A stretch of DNA of 64,000 bases, taken from Platanthera guangdongensis. Its lineage: Eukaryota > Streptophyta > Magnoliopsida > Asparagales > Orchidaceae. This document shows, piece by piece, positions 32,013 to 43,249 of the stretch. The DNA lies in contig CM077150.1 in NCBI GenBank assembly GCA_039583875.1, forward strand, positions 182,966,375-183,030,374. The letters are read 5' to 3'. The translations under genes were made by a program, and so were the position numbers. Position 1 is the first letter of the stretch. Each line of letters begins with the position of its first letter. The notes under the pieces are model-generated. The model had not been told where the DNA came from. It saw nothing but the letters and a program-made list of their open reading frames with translations, and did not search any database.

Positions 32013-33200
32013 TTATAAAAGAAAACTAGCCAATGTCTCATACCAAGATCTTGGAGCTTTCTTTAGACCATAAAGGGCTTTATACAGCTTAAAAACATAA
32101 GAGGGATGCGTTGAAGAGATAAAACCTAGTTGTTGTTCAATATATACTTCCTCTTTTAGTTTTCTAGTTTGAAATACACTTTTGACATCCATTTGATATA
32201 CCTTGAAATTCTGATAGGAAGCATAAGTAAGAAAAATTCTGATGGCTTCAAGTCTTGAAACAAGTGCAAAGGTTTGATCATAATCAATGTCTTCTTCCTG
32301 TGAATAACCTTGGGCTACCAGTCTAGCTTTGTTTCTCATAATTATTCCTTGTGCATCCAACTTGTTCCTGAAGACCCATTTAGTTCCAATGTTTGGGTTG
32401 TCTTTGGGTCTTGGAAATAAATCCCAAACTCTACACCTATCAAATTGATTGAGTTCCTCTTGCATTATAATAATCCAGTGGGGATCTTGCTCTGTATCTT
32501 TGATGGATTGATGCTCTATTTGAGAAATGAAGCAAGCATGCATTAGATCTTGGTTGAGTTGATGCCTTCTTTGCACACCAGCTAATATGTCTCCAATCAC
32601 TTGAGATGTGGAATGACCTGTAAGTTTGACATGATCAGCAGGTGGAGTTGGTTCATCAACACCTTGTGGAATTAATTTCTCTTGCGGAATTATATTTGCT
32701 GTTGTGGGTACAACTACTTCAATAATTTCTTCTTCACTGTCTTCATCAATCCGTGTAGAAGGATGCAATGTAACCTCCTGGGTAAGGTTTAAATTATCCA
32801 ACTTCTCACACAGATAGGGTACCTGCAAAGTATCTATGGTAGAAGAATTCTTCTCCATATAAAATATATTAGCTTCATCAAAGGATACATGTACAGATTC
32901 TTCCATTTTTAATGTTGATTTGTTAAATACCCTATAATCCTTACTCACTTGGGAATATCCAAGGAAAATTCCCTCTACGGCTTTGGCTTCAAATTTTCTT
33001 AAGTGTTTCTTGTTATTATTATGAATATAACATTTACACCCAAATACTTTAAAATAATCTACTTTAGGTTGTTTCCCCTTAAGTAATTTATAGGGAGTCT
33101 TACCCTTAAGTTTATGTATTAAACTTCTATTAAGAACATAAATTGTTGTGCTTACAGTCTCTGCCCAAAAGGATAAGGGCAAATAAGCATCTGCAAGCAA
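32013..33200 (-). pseudogene. Element D: integrase C-terminus and reverse transcriptase first half
   Basis: A 395-residue open frame, the longest intact piece of D. It begins in integrase after the catalytic Glu (LPLSFWAETVSTTIYVLNRS, then KVFGCKCYIHNNNKKHLRKF and VEGIFLGYSQVSKDYRVFNK) and continues through the linker. Copia RT fingers follow: WIIIMQEELNQFDRCRVWDL, KWVFRNKLDAQGIIMRNKAR, LVAQGYSQEEDIDYDQTFAL, then YQMDVKSVFQTRKLKEEVYI. It ends at PRSWYETLASFLL. The Met is internal. The lack of stops over 1.2 kb suggests that this copy is only moderately old. Confidence 0.9.
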
Positions 33201-34067
33201 TGTCCCAGCAGATTCAATAAGGGTTCTATTTTTCCTTTCAGCTACCCCATTTTATTGAGGAGTTCTAGGAGCAGAAAATCAGTGCCTGATACCTTCCTTC
33301 TCACAAAATTCTTGCATGAGAAGAGATTCAAACTCGGTGTCATGATCACTTCTGATCAATGTAACTAGAGTAGAGTACTCAATCTTTATGCTCTTAAAAA
33401 AATCTATAAGAACTTTAAAGTTATCTGACTTGTTTCTCAAAAAGAACACTCAAGTGAATCTAGAGAAGTCATCAATAATAACTAGTCTGTATGCCTTTCC
33501 TCCCAAACTTTGTACAGCTATAGGGCCAAAAAGGTCCATATGTAGCAAGTACAAAATCCTCTGTGAATCACTTTTATTAATGGATTTGAAACTATTTTTA
33601 GTTTGTTTTCTTAATTGAGAAGCCCTACAGAGTCCTTCTTTCTTGTAAGAACTAAAAGACGGTCCTCTAACAAGTTTGTCTCTCGATAATTTAGCAATAT
33701 TTCTAAGGTTTACATGACCTAGTCTCTTATGCCAAAAATCATTACTGTTACTGATTTGGTTAAATAAATAAATTTCTGAATTAGCAGATTTGAAATTGAC
33801 TACATATATGTTGTCTTGTCCAATTCTTGTTAAAACAGGTTTGTTGTCTCTATAAGTAATAATGCAAGAAGATTGATTGAATGATACCTGATAACCTTCA
33901 TCACATAATTGACTTATGGATATTAGGTTATGTTTGAGACCACTTACATAGGCTACCTTCCTAAAGGTAAATTCTCCAACTTCGACATTTCCATATCCTT
34001 ATGTCTGTTCAAAGTTGGAGTCTCCAAATATCACATTTGTTCCAAGCTTTTCTTTGAAATCAGTTAG
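33201..34067 (-). pseudogene. Element D: protease end, GAG-pre-integrase and integrase core, interrupted
   Basis: Minus-strand reading across several stops gives the protease C-terminal part (VIFGDSNFEQT, then VAYVSGLKHNLISISQLCDE), the pre-integrase zinc finger (FWHKRLGHVNLRNIAKLSRD) and the integrase catalytic core. The core shows Asp in HMDLFGPIAVQSLGGKAYRL, Asp in LIRSDHDTEFE and Glu in RKNRTLIESAG. Stops replace Trp or Gln at several places, for example in FSRFT-stop-VFFL. The active-site part of the protease and Gag are missing because element E starts at 34068. Confidence 0.85.
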
Positions 34068-35877
34068 TGAAAGTTATTTAACTATAGGTTAGCTAATCAC
34101 TAGAGGGGGGGGGGGGGTTGAATAGGTTTTTGAGCTTATAATAAATCTTTTGTTGTTTTCAACTTATTTTATCAAAAGCTTGTCCTTCAATCCTGCAATC
34201 ACAAAGACAAACAAGCAGACACAGCAAACAACAAAATTTATAGTGGTTCCCCAATTGGGTACATCCACTTTTCCTCTCCACCTATCCAAGCTTATTTGTT
34301 GGACTCGACACAAACTCATCCAAATTGCTCCTAAGAGCTTACACCTCAGATCCCGCAGGAGCTTCAAGTATCCTCCAAGACTCACTTCTCAGCCACAAGG
34401 GCCTACACTCAGTGGTCAGCATACCACCTACCTCAGGCTGTTAAACCCTACACTCAGGCTGGGAGGACAACCTTACCTCAGATCCCAAAGGATCCTACCT
34501 TAGATCTCTATAATGTTCCTATACTCAGTGACCTGCAATCCACCTACCTCAGCCTTATCTCTAAGGCATATAACTCGGGCTTTTCAGCCCTAAAACTTCT
34601 AGCACAAGGCCCTACTGTCAAAGGGTTGCAGCACTCTTATAACTCAGTACCCCTCCAGGTACCTACCTCAGTGCCCCTCCAGGCACCTACAGCTCAATGA
34701 CAAGCTTGCCACCTAACTCAGGCACAAAGGCCCTACACTCAGAGAGCAGCACTCTTCTACCTCATGCACTTAAGCCCTACAGCTCAGATCCTCACTTGGA
34801 TCCTACCTTAGTGCCCCAATAGGGCACCTACCTCAGTGACAAATTTGTCACCTACCTCAGGCACAAAGGCCCTACACTTACAGTACAACACTCTCCTACC
34901 TCAGACACTTAAGCCCTATAGCTCAGATCCTCACTTAGATCCTATCTTAGTGCCCCAACATGGCACCTACCTCAGTGACAAATTTTTCACCTACCTCAGG
35001 CACAAAGTGCCCTACACTCAGATTCAGGAAACCTGAATCCTACAGGAAATAAATACAGAGAATGAAGAAATTAAAACAACTGACTCAGAGAAATAACTCT
35101 GAGTCAACTTTGCTGGATTGAGCAGATTTCAGTCCAGCTCACCTGCTGTAGAAGGAATCAACCTTCTTCTATAGCTATCACTTATTACTATTACACTGAT
35201 GAGCAACTTCCACCTTGCTGAGAGATGAATCAGCTAAACTGTACTGTAGAGAACAACATTGCAAAGCTTGAAGAGCTTCAGCTATCCTTCTTTGCCTTTA
35301 GGCTATCTTGGTTGGACTCCAGCTTTAAATCTTGATCAGATGTAAAAATGTCCAGCCTCCTCTATCAATTTCTCTTTCTGTTCCTTTCAATCGTTAACCC
35401 TAATCCCTTTACTATTTCCCCTTTTATATGCGTTGATTTGAATCAACGGCACCATAGTATGTAGGACCACCAAGGATTGGTGAGCGCCAACTCCATCAGA
35501 AAGGGACAACATCTCTCGGCGCAATAGCAGCTTTCCCGCAACGGCTTGCTGCAATTTTGACTTTGATGACGTCAACTGTGGCCTTCAACATCTGGACTTA
35601 GAAAATTTTCCAGAATCCCATCAAGCGTTGAGTGGTGTTAAGACACTCAATGCCATCAGCCTTGGCTCTCAATGCTTCTAGACATAGAATATTCCTTGGC
35701 TTTATCCCAGCGGTTTTATCTCAGCGGTCTCAGCAGTTTTTCATTATTAGCTGAGACAAGCATATATCTCAGCGCTTTCCTCTTAACTGTCGTCTCAGCG
35801 GTTTTTACACTTTAACTATATTAGACCTGAGAGAGTTTTGAGAAGGGGACATCTTAATGTTTGAGAAGAATTCCACA
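34068..35877 (-). mobile_element. Element E: copia 3' LTR (about 1.8 kb)
   Basis: On the plus strand it begins TGAAAGTTATTTAACTATAG, and its first 280 bp recur at 36893-37167 next to a priming site, showing that they are LTR ends. The LTR contains a run of 14 G at about 34106, the copia hallmark GTGGTTCCCCAATTGGGTAC, and a 139-bp tandem repeat region. The other boundary (TGTGGAATTC on the minus strand at 35877) is inferred from a purine-rich tract and is less certain. Confidence 0.65.
34580..35035. repeat. 139-bp tandem repeat made of small hairpins
   Basis: The marker GGCACAAAGGCCCTACACT starts at 34721, 34860 and 34999, exactly 139 bp apart. Within each unit the phrase CTACCTCAG separates short inverted repeats such as GTGCCCCAATAGGGCAC and GTGACAAATTTGTCAC. 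The same CTACCTCAG-hairpin pattern continues less regularly to the left (34340-34700). Confidence 0.8.
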
Positions 35878-36892
35878 ATCTCATTTCTAAGAATGGTGGA
35901 TGGTTTGGAAAGAGTGTATTCTAAGCCACCGACCTCAATCATCCTTAACACGACCTTTGGCAATTATTTTGCTCTCCTTTAGAGAAATTTGGAGTAGTCC
36001 AAACTTGTCAATCAATTGATTGACATCAGTCACATATTCATAGCAATTTTCATCACAGGATGAAGATGTACGAGTATCTGGACTGGATTCTAAGTCAGAG
36101 AAAGATATAAAATTTAAGAGAGATTTTACCTTGAATGATTCTAATTCTTCCTGACTTCTTTGTTCTACAGACATTTCCATCAACCCATGACATCCATAGT
36201 TTTCTTCATCCTCTGCATTGTCACTGTCTGAGTGTGATAGAGGGGCCCTGATTCCTATCCTAGCAGTAGGATATTCCACTTCTTCTTCTGGATCTGCAGT
36301 AACTGATAGCAGCCCTATGTAGGCTTTTCCTCTTTATCTCCAGAATATGAGGATGAAGAATCTGTCTAGCTTCTCTCCTTCTTGGCCACAAAGGACCTTT
36401 TCTTCTTCTTATTCTTCTCATCTTCATACTCTGAACCACTGTCAAACAGACTGACTTTCTCTGTCCCTTCCATATAGCCAGTGAGAGAATCCCATATCTC
36501 TTTGACTGACTTGCAGTGGACCACTCTCATGAGGGTTGAGTCATCCATGGTACTCACCATGATGTGTTGTGCCCTCTTATCCATAGATGCAAGGCTGATT
36601 TCTTCTTCTGACATATCTGCATAACTTTTTGGAGTCTGGATGCTTGCATCAGATGTTGAGACCTTCCTGGGATGAAAGGTCCTTCTTGAAATATTACAAG
36701 GACACTAGGATCAGAGGCTTCCATGATTAGCTTGACCCTTTCTTTCCAAGTCTAAAATTTTTCCTTTTTGCAGACTTGAAGCTCCATTCCTTGTCGTTCT
36801 CTTTGAACCCACAGGCGTAACCCTTTTAGCAAACCTTGGAGGTATACTCAGATTGTCAAATCATTTTTGAGCAACCTCCCTCTGATACTACT
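35878..36892 (-). pseudogene. Element E: short internal region with deleted Gag only
   Basis: Only about 1 kb separates the two E LTRs. On the minus strand after the priming site come copia Gag pieces: MEASDPSVLVIFQEGPFIPG, then MSEEEISLASMDKRAQHIMV and VKEIWDSLTGYMEGTEKVSL, which directly joins an acidic/basic C-terminal Gag segment (GSEYEDEKNKKKKRSFVAKK). The central Gag helices and the knuckle are missing. A further acidic frame (36279-35935, HSDSDNAEDEENYGCHG) resembles the Asp/Ser-rich tail of element H Gag. There is no protease, integrase or RT. E is therefore a gag-only non-autonomous or internally deleted element. Confidence 0.7.
36875..36890 (-). other. Element E primer-binding site (initiator tRNA-Met)
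   Basis: The minus strand reads TAGTATCAGAGGGAGG two bases after the LTR end, matching element H (TGGTATCAGAGGGAGG at 52701) with one change. Confidence 0.85.
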
Positions 36893-37167
36893 TGAAAGTT
36901 ATTTAACTTTAGTTTAGGTAATCACCTAGAGTGGGGGGGGGGGGTGAATAGGACTTTGAGCTTTTAATAAATCTTTTGTTGTTTTTAACTTATTCTATCT
37001 AGAGCTTGTCCTTAAATCCTGCAATCACAAAGACAAACCAGCATACACATCAAACAACAGAATTTATAGTGGTTCCCCAATTGGGTACATTCACTTTCCC
37101 TCTCCACCTATACACGCTTATTTGTTGGACTTGGCACATACTCCTCCAAACTGCTCCTAAGAGCTTA
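36893..37167 (-). mobile_element. Element E: 5' LTR, 3'-terminal part, cut by L3
   Basis: Starts TGAAAGTTATTTAACTTTAG and repeats 34068-34345 with scattered differences, including the poly-G tract and the GGTTCCCCAATTGGGTACAT phrase. It stops at GAGCTTA, where a different LTR (L3) begins TGAAAGAAAAGGGGG. Confidence 0.8.
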
Positions 37168-37902
37168 TGAAAGAAAAGGGGGAGTAATCTCTAGTTAACT
37201 CTAGCGGGGGTGGGGTGGGGTGAATAGAGTTAATTAAAAATTCCTTTGCAACTTTTTACAGTTATAAAATAGGTGATATAATAATAGCTAAGAGAGGTTA
37301 ACAAAAAGTAAAGAAAAATAACACTAAGCTACCACATCACAAGACAAAAAGGAAAACAGCAAACACACGAACAACACAAGAATTTTTTAGTGGTTCCCCA
37401 ACTGGGTACATCCACTCTTCTACCACCCTGGTAGGAATCCACTACAGGTTTTGATCAGGTGACTGCCACCACAATATCTATTTGAAGGGAGATATTGCAA
37501 CCCTTTGAGCTTTTGATCAGGTGCCCAAAAACCAAACTCAAGTCATTTGGACGGTGACTTATTAACCCGGTTAACTTTTGAAGGGAGTTAAAACCCTGTA
37601 TAGTGGGGGTGGGGAGTAAAGTGATGTGAGTCTTCTCTTTTCTCAAAAACACTTTGAGAAGACTTTATGTGGATTCCAGATCATGTCAAAGCTACCCCCT
37701 GAGATGTAGAGTTGTTCAGGATTGAGAAGCTTTATTCAGGAGTGTGTAGGTCTTCAGCTTGAGAAAATTGGATCCAGGAGCTCTTAGATAGATTGAGCTG
37801 TATTGTCTCAGCAAGTTCCTGGATGAGAAAATGAAGAAGACACTTGATCTGTTTTTGTTGTTCATCTTCTATCTTCTTAAGAGCACTATGTGTGATTAAG
37901 AT
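37168..37902 (-). mobile_element. L3: another copia LTR fragment, cut by element F
   Basis: The plus strand starts TGAAAGAAAAGGGGGAGTAA, followed by GGGGTGGGGTGGGGTGAATA and GTGGTTCCCCAACTGGGTAC, so it is a cousin of the E LTR rather than a copy. No priming site or coding sequence lies on its left, so it is the 3' end of a 3' LTR or of a solo LTR in minus orientation. It is interrupted at 37902 by the LTR of F; the rest must lie beyond the right edge of the window. Confidence 0.65.
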
Positions 37903-40453
37903 TATAACACCTCCCCTGTAATGATCATATAATATGGGTCTAGCCGGGGCCCCACAACATATGGACGCCACATCGTTAGCATTATAACATGATATAACTA
38001 CCTAATCTCAAAACTCAATATCAAACAATAGCGGAAACATCAAACAAGACTAGAAGTTATCCACATACACAAGAGTATCGAAATGGCATTATGGCCTTAC
38101 AACAATAGAGAGTCCAAACTCCAAAAGTTAACATCAATAACAGTGCACATAAACACTCCTAGACTACCTCGGTATGCAAGCCGGGAAGCAAAAGCATCAA
38201 GCATACAAGGCCACTAAAAGAAAAGGGCTAGTACAAAACTAGAAACACTTCATGAGGCTTAGGCCTTATTGGCCGGCGAGCTAGCTCCTGCTTGCGATCC
38301 TTGCACCTGCAAAAATTGGTTGTAACGTGGGTCAGCAAAGGCTGACCTCAAACTATGTAACAAACACATCTCCTCCCGTCCGCCCCTAACGGACCCCGGA
38401 GTACCCATCCAACCTGCAAGTCAGCACTTCGTATACCATATACAAAAACAAGTAAAGAACTAAAAGAACAGGCTCGGATGTCTCAAACAACATGCACGTT
38501 TTCTATTGTTGAGCATATAATAAAAAGGGGGTCTACTATGCAACATGTATGCAAAACCCTGGCTTCACCCAAGCCACCCTATCGCGTATACATCTAGCAC
38601 ATCATCAAACATCTGGGTAATTCTAATTTCCCCAGTGGCATTAAACCACAAACAAAAAGGGGCACTACAATTCCCCTAACGGCATACAAGCCGCCACACA
38701 GAACTCTTGCCAAGGCCCCACCCACTCATGGTCTTAGACCCGGCTTGCATACAAGCTCTAACTTCTCATGTCAGGATTCCGTCTAACACACTGACCTATT
38801 CTAAGAACCCTTGCTGGACCCCACTCGCTCATGGCCTCATTTCCCGAGCTTGCCCCATGCTTGGCATTCTCGTCAGTCTCATAGAAGGGGACTACTCTCG
38901 CCGGGACACTCTCTCTAGATGACTTGCACGTCACGGGATAGCCAGCCGACCACAAAGACAAAGCCGCACCTTAGCAAATCATAATACAAAATACTTCCCA
39001 CCCTTATCCCTCATTTGTACTGCAACATTGCCGCGCACCAAGGAAACCATCTACCGCCAATACAGAGCTAACCTTGTCCACCAAGGAAACCATCTACCGC
39101 CATTGCAGAGCAAGCCTTGTCCGGTTCCGGCTACACGTACTCACTCGAGAAAATGGGGAAACACAAACATCACAAACGGCATCTTGTCGAAACGGATTTC
39201 TACAAAATCCTTAAAGCTCGTATGCAACATCACCGAGTCAGACTAACGGTCGCGACCACGGCTTCACCCACAATGCCCAATCCACTAACGGAGCGGATCT
39301 CTAATGCAAAAATATGCCGGGGACAGACTCAATCGACCCGGAGGTTCCTATTGAACCATGGCGACCCAAACCCCTCTCATTTGAGAGATTTGGTGCCCAA
39401 AAGCTTGAAAAAAAGAGATGTTAAACATGCATCCTAAAACCAAGAGGAGAAGTGTCGTTACCTTACGACCCCTCTTCCTAGCCATGGGAACTTAGCTAGT
39501 TCAAAACCACCGCAATGGACTTGTCTCCGCAGATCTCGACTCGGCTCGCGATTTATGGCTCCGAAGCTTCTCCAACAGCCGGATCTCTGCTTCACCTTCT
39601 TCCTTGCTCTCCCTTCTCTATAGAATATAAAAAGAGAGTACTTGATGAAGAATGAGGGTTTCCAAACCCTATTCCCTGACATAACTCAGCAAGGACAACC
39701 CTGTACCGTCAGATCTCATTAGAAGGAAACGAATGGCCATGATCCGAACTTAAAACCAAAACACTTGGGCTGAACACGGCTTGCGACACGCCCGTTTCCT
39801 AGGCCGTGTGCCTCAATCGATGCCAAAACCGTCGCACCGAGAACAGGACACGGGCTCTGAACACTCCCGTGTCACTCAGTACACGCCTGTATGCTTGGTC
39901 GTGTTCCTCCATCGACAAAAGAACAAACCCCACCCGAGGAGAACACGGGTATTCGATATGCCCGTGTCACATTTGACACGCCCGTTTCCAACACGAATAC
40001 GCCTGGGCTACAGGCCGTGTCTATCCCCTCACACGGCTCGGCCAACAACCCGAGCAGGACACGGCTTGGGACACGCCCGTGTCTCAGGCTGTGTTCAAAG
40101 TCTTGACGATCGTCGATCGCCACTTCGTCGAACACGCACACGACACGGCCTTGGACATGCCCGTGTCCTAGGCCGTATACACTGTCTCGACACTTCATCA
40201 AGCGCAGTTCATCGACTACCCGGGCTCTCGACGAACCCGAGCATGACACAACCATGGACACGCCCGTGTCCTAAGCCGTGTTCACTGTCTCGACACTTAG
40301 TCGAGACCAGTTCGTCGACAACCCGGTTTCTTCGTCGAACCTGAGCATGACACGGCCAGGGACAAACCCGTGTCCTAGGCCGTGTGACCCTCAACAAGAC
40401 CCAAACTTGGCTCTGAACGCTGTCTGTCCCTCTTCGAATTTTGGGGCATTACA
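37903..40453 (-). mobile_element. Element F: 3' LTR (2.55 kb)
   Basis: On the minus strand it starts TGTAATGCCCCAAAATTC at 40453, directly after the purine tract AAGGGGGAGAGAGT, and ends GGTGTTATA at 37903. The sequence 37905-38830 matches the 5' LTR at 62997-63915 almost base for base (for example GGGGCCCCACAACATA and CTTCGTATACCATATACA), which proves the LTR pair. The GC palindrome array occupies 39775-40385, 60-680 bp from the 5' end. Confidence 0.9.
39775..40385. repeat. Palindromic GC module array in the LTR of element F
   Basis: About a dozen GACACGCCCGTGTC-type cores with TAGGCCGTGT or CAGGCTGTGT complements (for example 40064-40100, 40143-40178 and 40255-40285), interleaved with CTCGACGAA/TTCGTCGA palindromes (40103-40130, 40190-40240, 40290-40340). 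Decayed copies such as ACATGCCCGTGTC are frequent. Confidence 0.85.
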
Positions 40454-40473
40454 ACTCTCTCCCCCTTAAAAGA
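40454..40473 (-). other. Element F polypurine tract
   Basis: The minus strand reads CTTTTAAGGGGGAGAGAGT, immediately before the 3' LTR start. This is the plus-strand DNA primer of reverse transcription and identifies the LTR at 37903-40453 as the 3' one. Confidence 0.85.
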
Positions 40474-40524
40474 ATTTCATCCCAAAATTACAAAAAAGTA
40501 AAAGGTACACAAAACATAAATGAT

Positions 40525-41523
40525 ACCTGGATGGAAAAACTCTAGATACTCCTCCAGCATGGTTTGTTCTCGCTCCTAAGAGAGCTCCTCACGACCGTAG
40601 TTGTCCCATCATACTTTTACGAGTTTGACCTCTTTGTTCCGCAATTGCTGAATTTCTGAATCCTCTATATCAACTGGACGAACTCGCGTCCTCAAGTCTT
40701 CCTCTATTGGCACTGATGCCGATTCGATCAGCACACTAGCCTCTACTAAGGCTTTCCTCAAAACGGAGATATGGAAGACATCGTGTAAATCACTAAGCAC
40801 TGAGGACAATGCCAACCGGTACGCTGCTTCTCCCACCCGTTCAATAATCTCAAAAGGTCCCGAAAACCTCGGACTCAACTTCTTGAGTGGGAGAATCCGC
40901 GAAATGCCTTTGAACTGCTTGATCTTTAGATAGACCCAGTCTCCTACTGCAAACTCCAGCTTCCTGTGGCGAGCATTAAAATATTTTGCTTGCCGATCTT
41001 GAGCCACCTTCATGTGCTCTTGAATGGTCCGCACCAAGTCATATGCATCAGCAACCACTTCTTTTCCCAAAAGTTTGGTGTCTCCCGCCTTTCTCCAAGA
41101 CATCGGTGTTCGACACCACCTCACATACAAAGCTTCGTATGGCGCCATATTTATACTCGCTTGGTAACTGTTGTTATGTGCAAACTCTTCCATGAAGAGG
41201 TGATCCTCCCACTTCTTGCCGATTTCCAGAATGCACATCCTCAACATATCCTCTATAGTACAGTTCGTTCTTTCGGTTTGCCCATCACTTTGAGGATGGA
41301 AAGCCATACTGAACTTTAGCTTCGCGCCCAGACTTTTCTGAACCAACCTCCAGTCCTTGGTCGTGAAACGTCCATTGTGATCACTAACTATACTCTTAGG
41401 AATCCCATGTAGTCGCACAATGTTGCGAACATACAACTCTACCAGCTTCTCCACGCTGTCCTCCTTCCGATTTCGGATGAAGTGAGCCACCTTGGCTAAG
41501 CGATCCACAATCACCCAAATCAT
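40525..41523 (-). pseudogene. Element F: integrase core and chromodomain-like tail
   Basis: The frame from 41523 (IWVIVDRLAKVAHFIRNRKE) holds the catalytic residues in SIVSDHNGRFTTKDW (second Asp) and QTERTNCTIEDMLRMCI (Glu). The GPF/Y module follows (LSPRFSGPFEIIERVGEAAY). The tail reads EIQQLRNKEVKLVKV, then a TGA where CGA is expected, then WDNYGREELS and EREQTMLEEY, matching element G (LRNKEVRMVNVRWDNCGCEE). This pattern is the chromodomain-like region that guides chromoviruses to chromatin. The TGA lies near 40607-40609 and a further stop near 40580. The first Asp of the catalytic triad is in the neighbouring frame around 41530-41560. Confidence 0.85.
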
Positions 41524-41532
41524 ATCGTTACC

Positions 41533-42525
41533 CTATTGCGATCTAGGTAACCCATGCACAAATTCCATGGAGATGTCATCGAATTTCCACTCGGGAATTG
41601 GAAGAGGCTTCAGTAACCCGCCCGACTTCTGACACTCGGCCTTCACCAAGGCACAAGTTTGGCATCGATTCACGTACAAAGCTACGACCCGCTTCAGTCC
41701 AGGCCACCAAAAGGATTTCTTCATATCCAGGTACATCTTTGTATTTCCCGGGTGAATGGAGTACTTTGTGAAGTGTGCCTCAAACATCAACTCCTCACAG
41801 AGCTTGCCGAACTGCGGTACACAAATCCTTGTGCCCTTCCTCAGGATCCCATCAATCAACTCCCAGGTGCTACTCTCGCACTTTTGAGCTTCCACCATGT
41901 AAGGCTGAAACTCCACATCTAAACGAGTCGCTTCCCGAATACGATCAGACAAATCGTTATACATTTCAATCCAGTTCAACCGAGCCATGCTAGACTCGCC
42001 CCTTGCTACGCACTCCAAGCCGAGGGACTCCCAGTCCAGCACCAACCGCTCATCATGAGCTTCGATCCAATTCCCTTGCCCCGAGTATTTTCTACTCAAG
42101 GCATCTGCCACCACATTGGCTTTGTCTGACGTATACTGAATCGCCACCTCGTAGTCTCCAAGGAACTCGACCCACCTGCGCTGCCGCATATTCAAGTCCT
42201 TCGGATCCAGGAGATACTTCGGGCTTTTGTGATCCGTGAAGATCTCCACCTTCGCACCATAAAAGTAGTGCCGCCACAATTTTAACGCGAAAATTACCGC
42301 CACTAATTCCAAGTCATGGATGGGGTAATTCCTCTCGTGAGGCTTCAGCTGCCTAGACCTATAGGCTATTACACTACCATGTTGCACAAAAATGCAACCC
42401 AAACCGCATCCCGATGCGTCACTAAAAATTTGAAATCCTTTGGTCCCTGTCATTAGACTTAGGATTGGAGCCGTCATTAGCCTTTCCTTCAGTGTCTCAA
42501 ATGCCTGATTGCACTCTGAGTCCAC
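41533..42525 (-). pseudogene. Element F: RNase H and integrase zinc finger
   Basis: Begins in the RT connection (SECNQAFETLKERLMTAPIL) and shows the RNase H acidic residues in [39 protein letters not shown] and EIFTDHKSPKYLLDPKDLNM. It then continues without a break through the linker into the integrase HHCC finger (EAHFTKYSIHPGNTKMYLDM, then VVALYVNRCQTCALVKAECQ) and PEWKFDDISMEFVHGLPRSQ. At 330 residues it is the best preserved Pol segment of F. A stop at 41530 separates it from the integrase core. Confidence 0.9.
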
Positions 42526-43249
42526 ACAAACTTCTGATCCTTATGAGTTTGTGAAGTGAGGGGTAGAGCTATCTGCGAAACGTTTCCTACAAATCTTCTA
42601 TAGTAACTGCTAGTCCAAGGAAACTTCGTACTTCTGCCATGGTTCTCAAAATCGGCCAATCTCTGATGGCTTCCACTTTTGTTGGATCTACCGCCACCCC
42701 ATTCCCACTAATCACATAACCCAAAAATGCCACCTTCTCTTACCAGAACTCGCAATTTGAGAACTTTGCATAAAGCTAGTTCTCTCTCAACACTTGCAAG
42801 ACTACTCTCAAGTGAGTCTCATGCTCCACCTTCGATTTGGAGTACACCAGAATGTCATCAATAAAGACAACTACAAAAGAGTCCAAGTATTTCTGAAATA
42901 CTCGATTCATCAAATCCATGAATATAGATGGTGCGTTCGTTAGCCCGAACGCCATCACCGAGAACTCAAAGTGACCATACCTCGTACCAAAAGCTGTCTT
43001 GGGTATGTCCTCGGCTCGAATTCGCAACTGATAGTATCCTGACTTCAAGTCCAACTTTGAATACACCACCGACCCCACCAACTGGTCGAACAGGTCTTCT
43101 ATTCGAGGAATCAGATACTTATTCTTGACAGTCAATTTATTCAACTCTCCGTAGTCTATGAACAGCCGCATACTACCGTCTTTCTTCTTCACAAACAACA
43201 CAGGCGCGCTCCAAGGTGAAAAACTGGGTCTGATATATCCCTGCTCCAA
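42526..43249 (-). pseudogene. Element F: reverse transcriptase
   Basis: 43249-42776 contains [20 protein letters not shown], then [40 protein letters not shown] and the catalytic [17 protein letters not shown]. The following 250 bp (RT thumb/connection) is legible only in several frames (SFLGLAV-, then FVWTQSA-like pieces), so at least two indels lie between 42526 and 42776. DYGELNKL for DYRELNKL is a further decay sign. Confidence 0.9.

Larger units (their letters stand above)
29653..34067 (-). mobile_element. Element D: Ty1/copia, SIRE/Maximus-like, 3' part
   Basis: On the minus strand from 34067 the order is protease C-terminus, GAG-pre-integrase, integrase, reverse transcriptase, RNase H, then a repeat-rich spacer and an extra ORF before the break at element C. 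This copia gene order (integrase before RT) with an additional 3' ORF is characteristic of the SIRE/Maximus group. Gag and both LTRs are outside the visible parts. It is the oldest layer of the nested series to the right, because element E begins within its protease at 34068. Confidence 0.8.

Noticed and set aside
39781..40344. 187-residue plus-strand open frame
   Set aside because: Lies within the 3' LTR of F, opposite to the element, and consists of the palindrome array; no domain.
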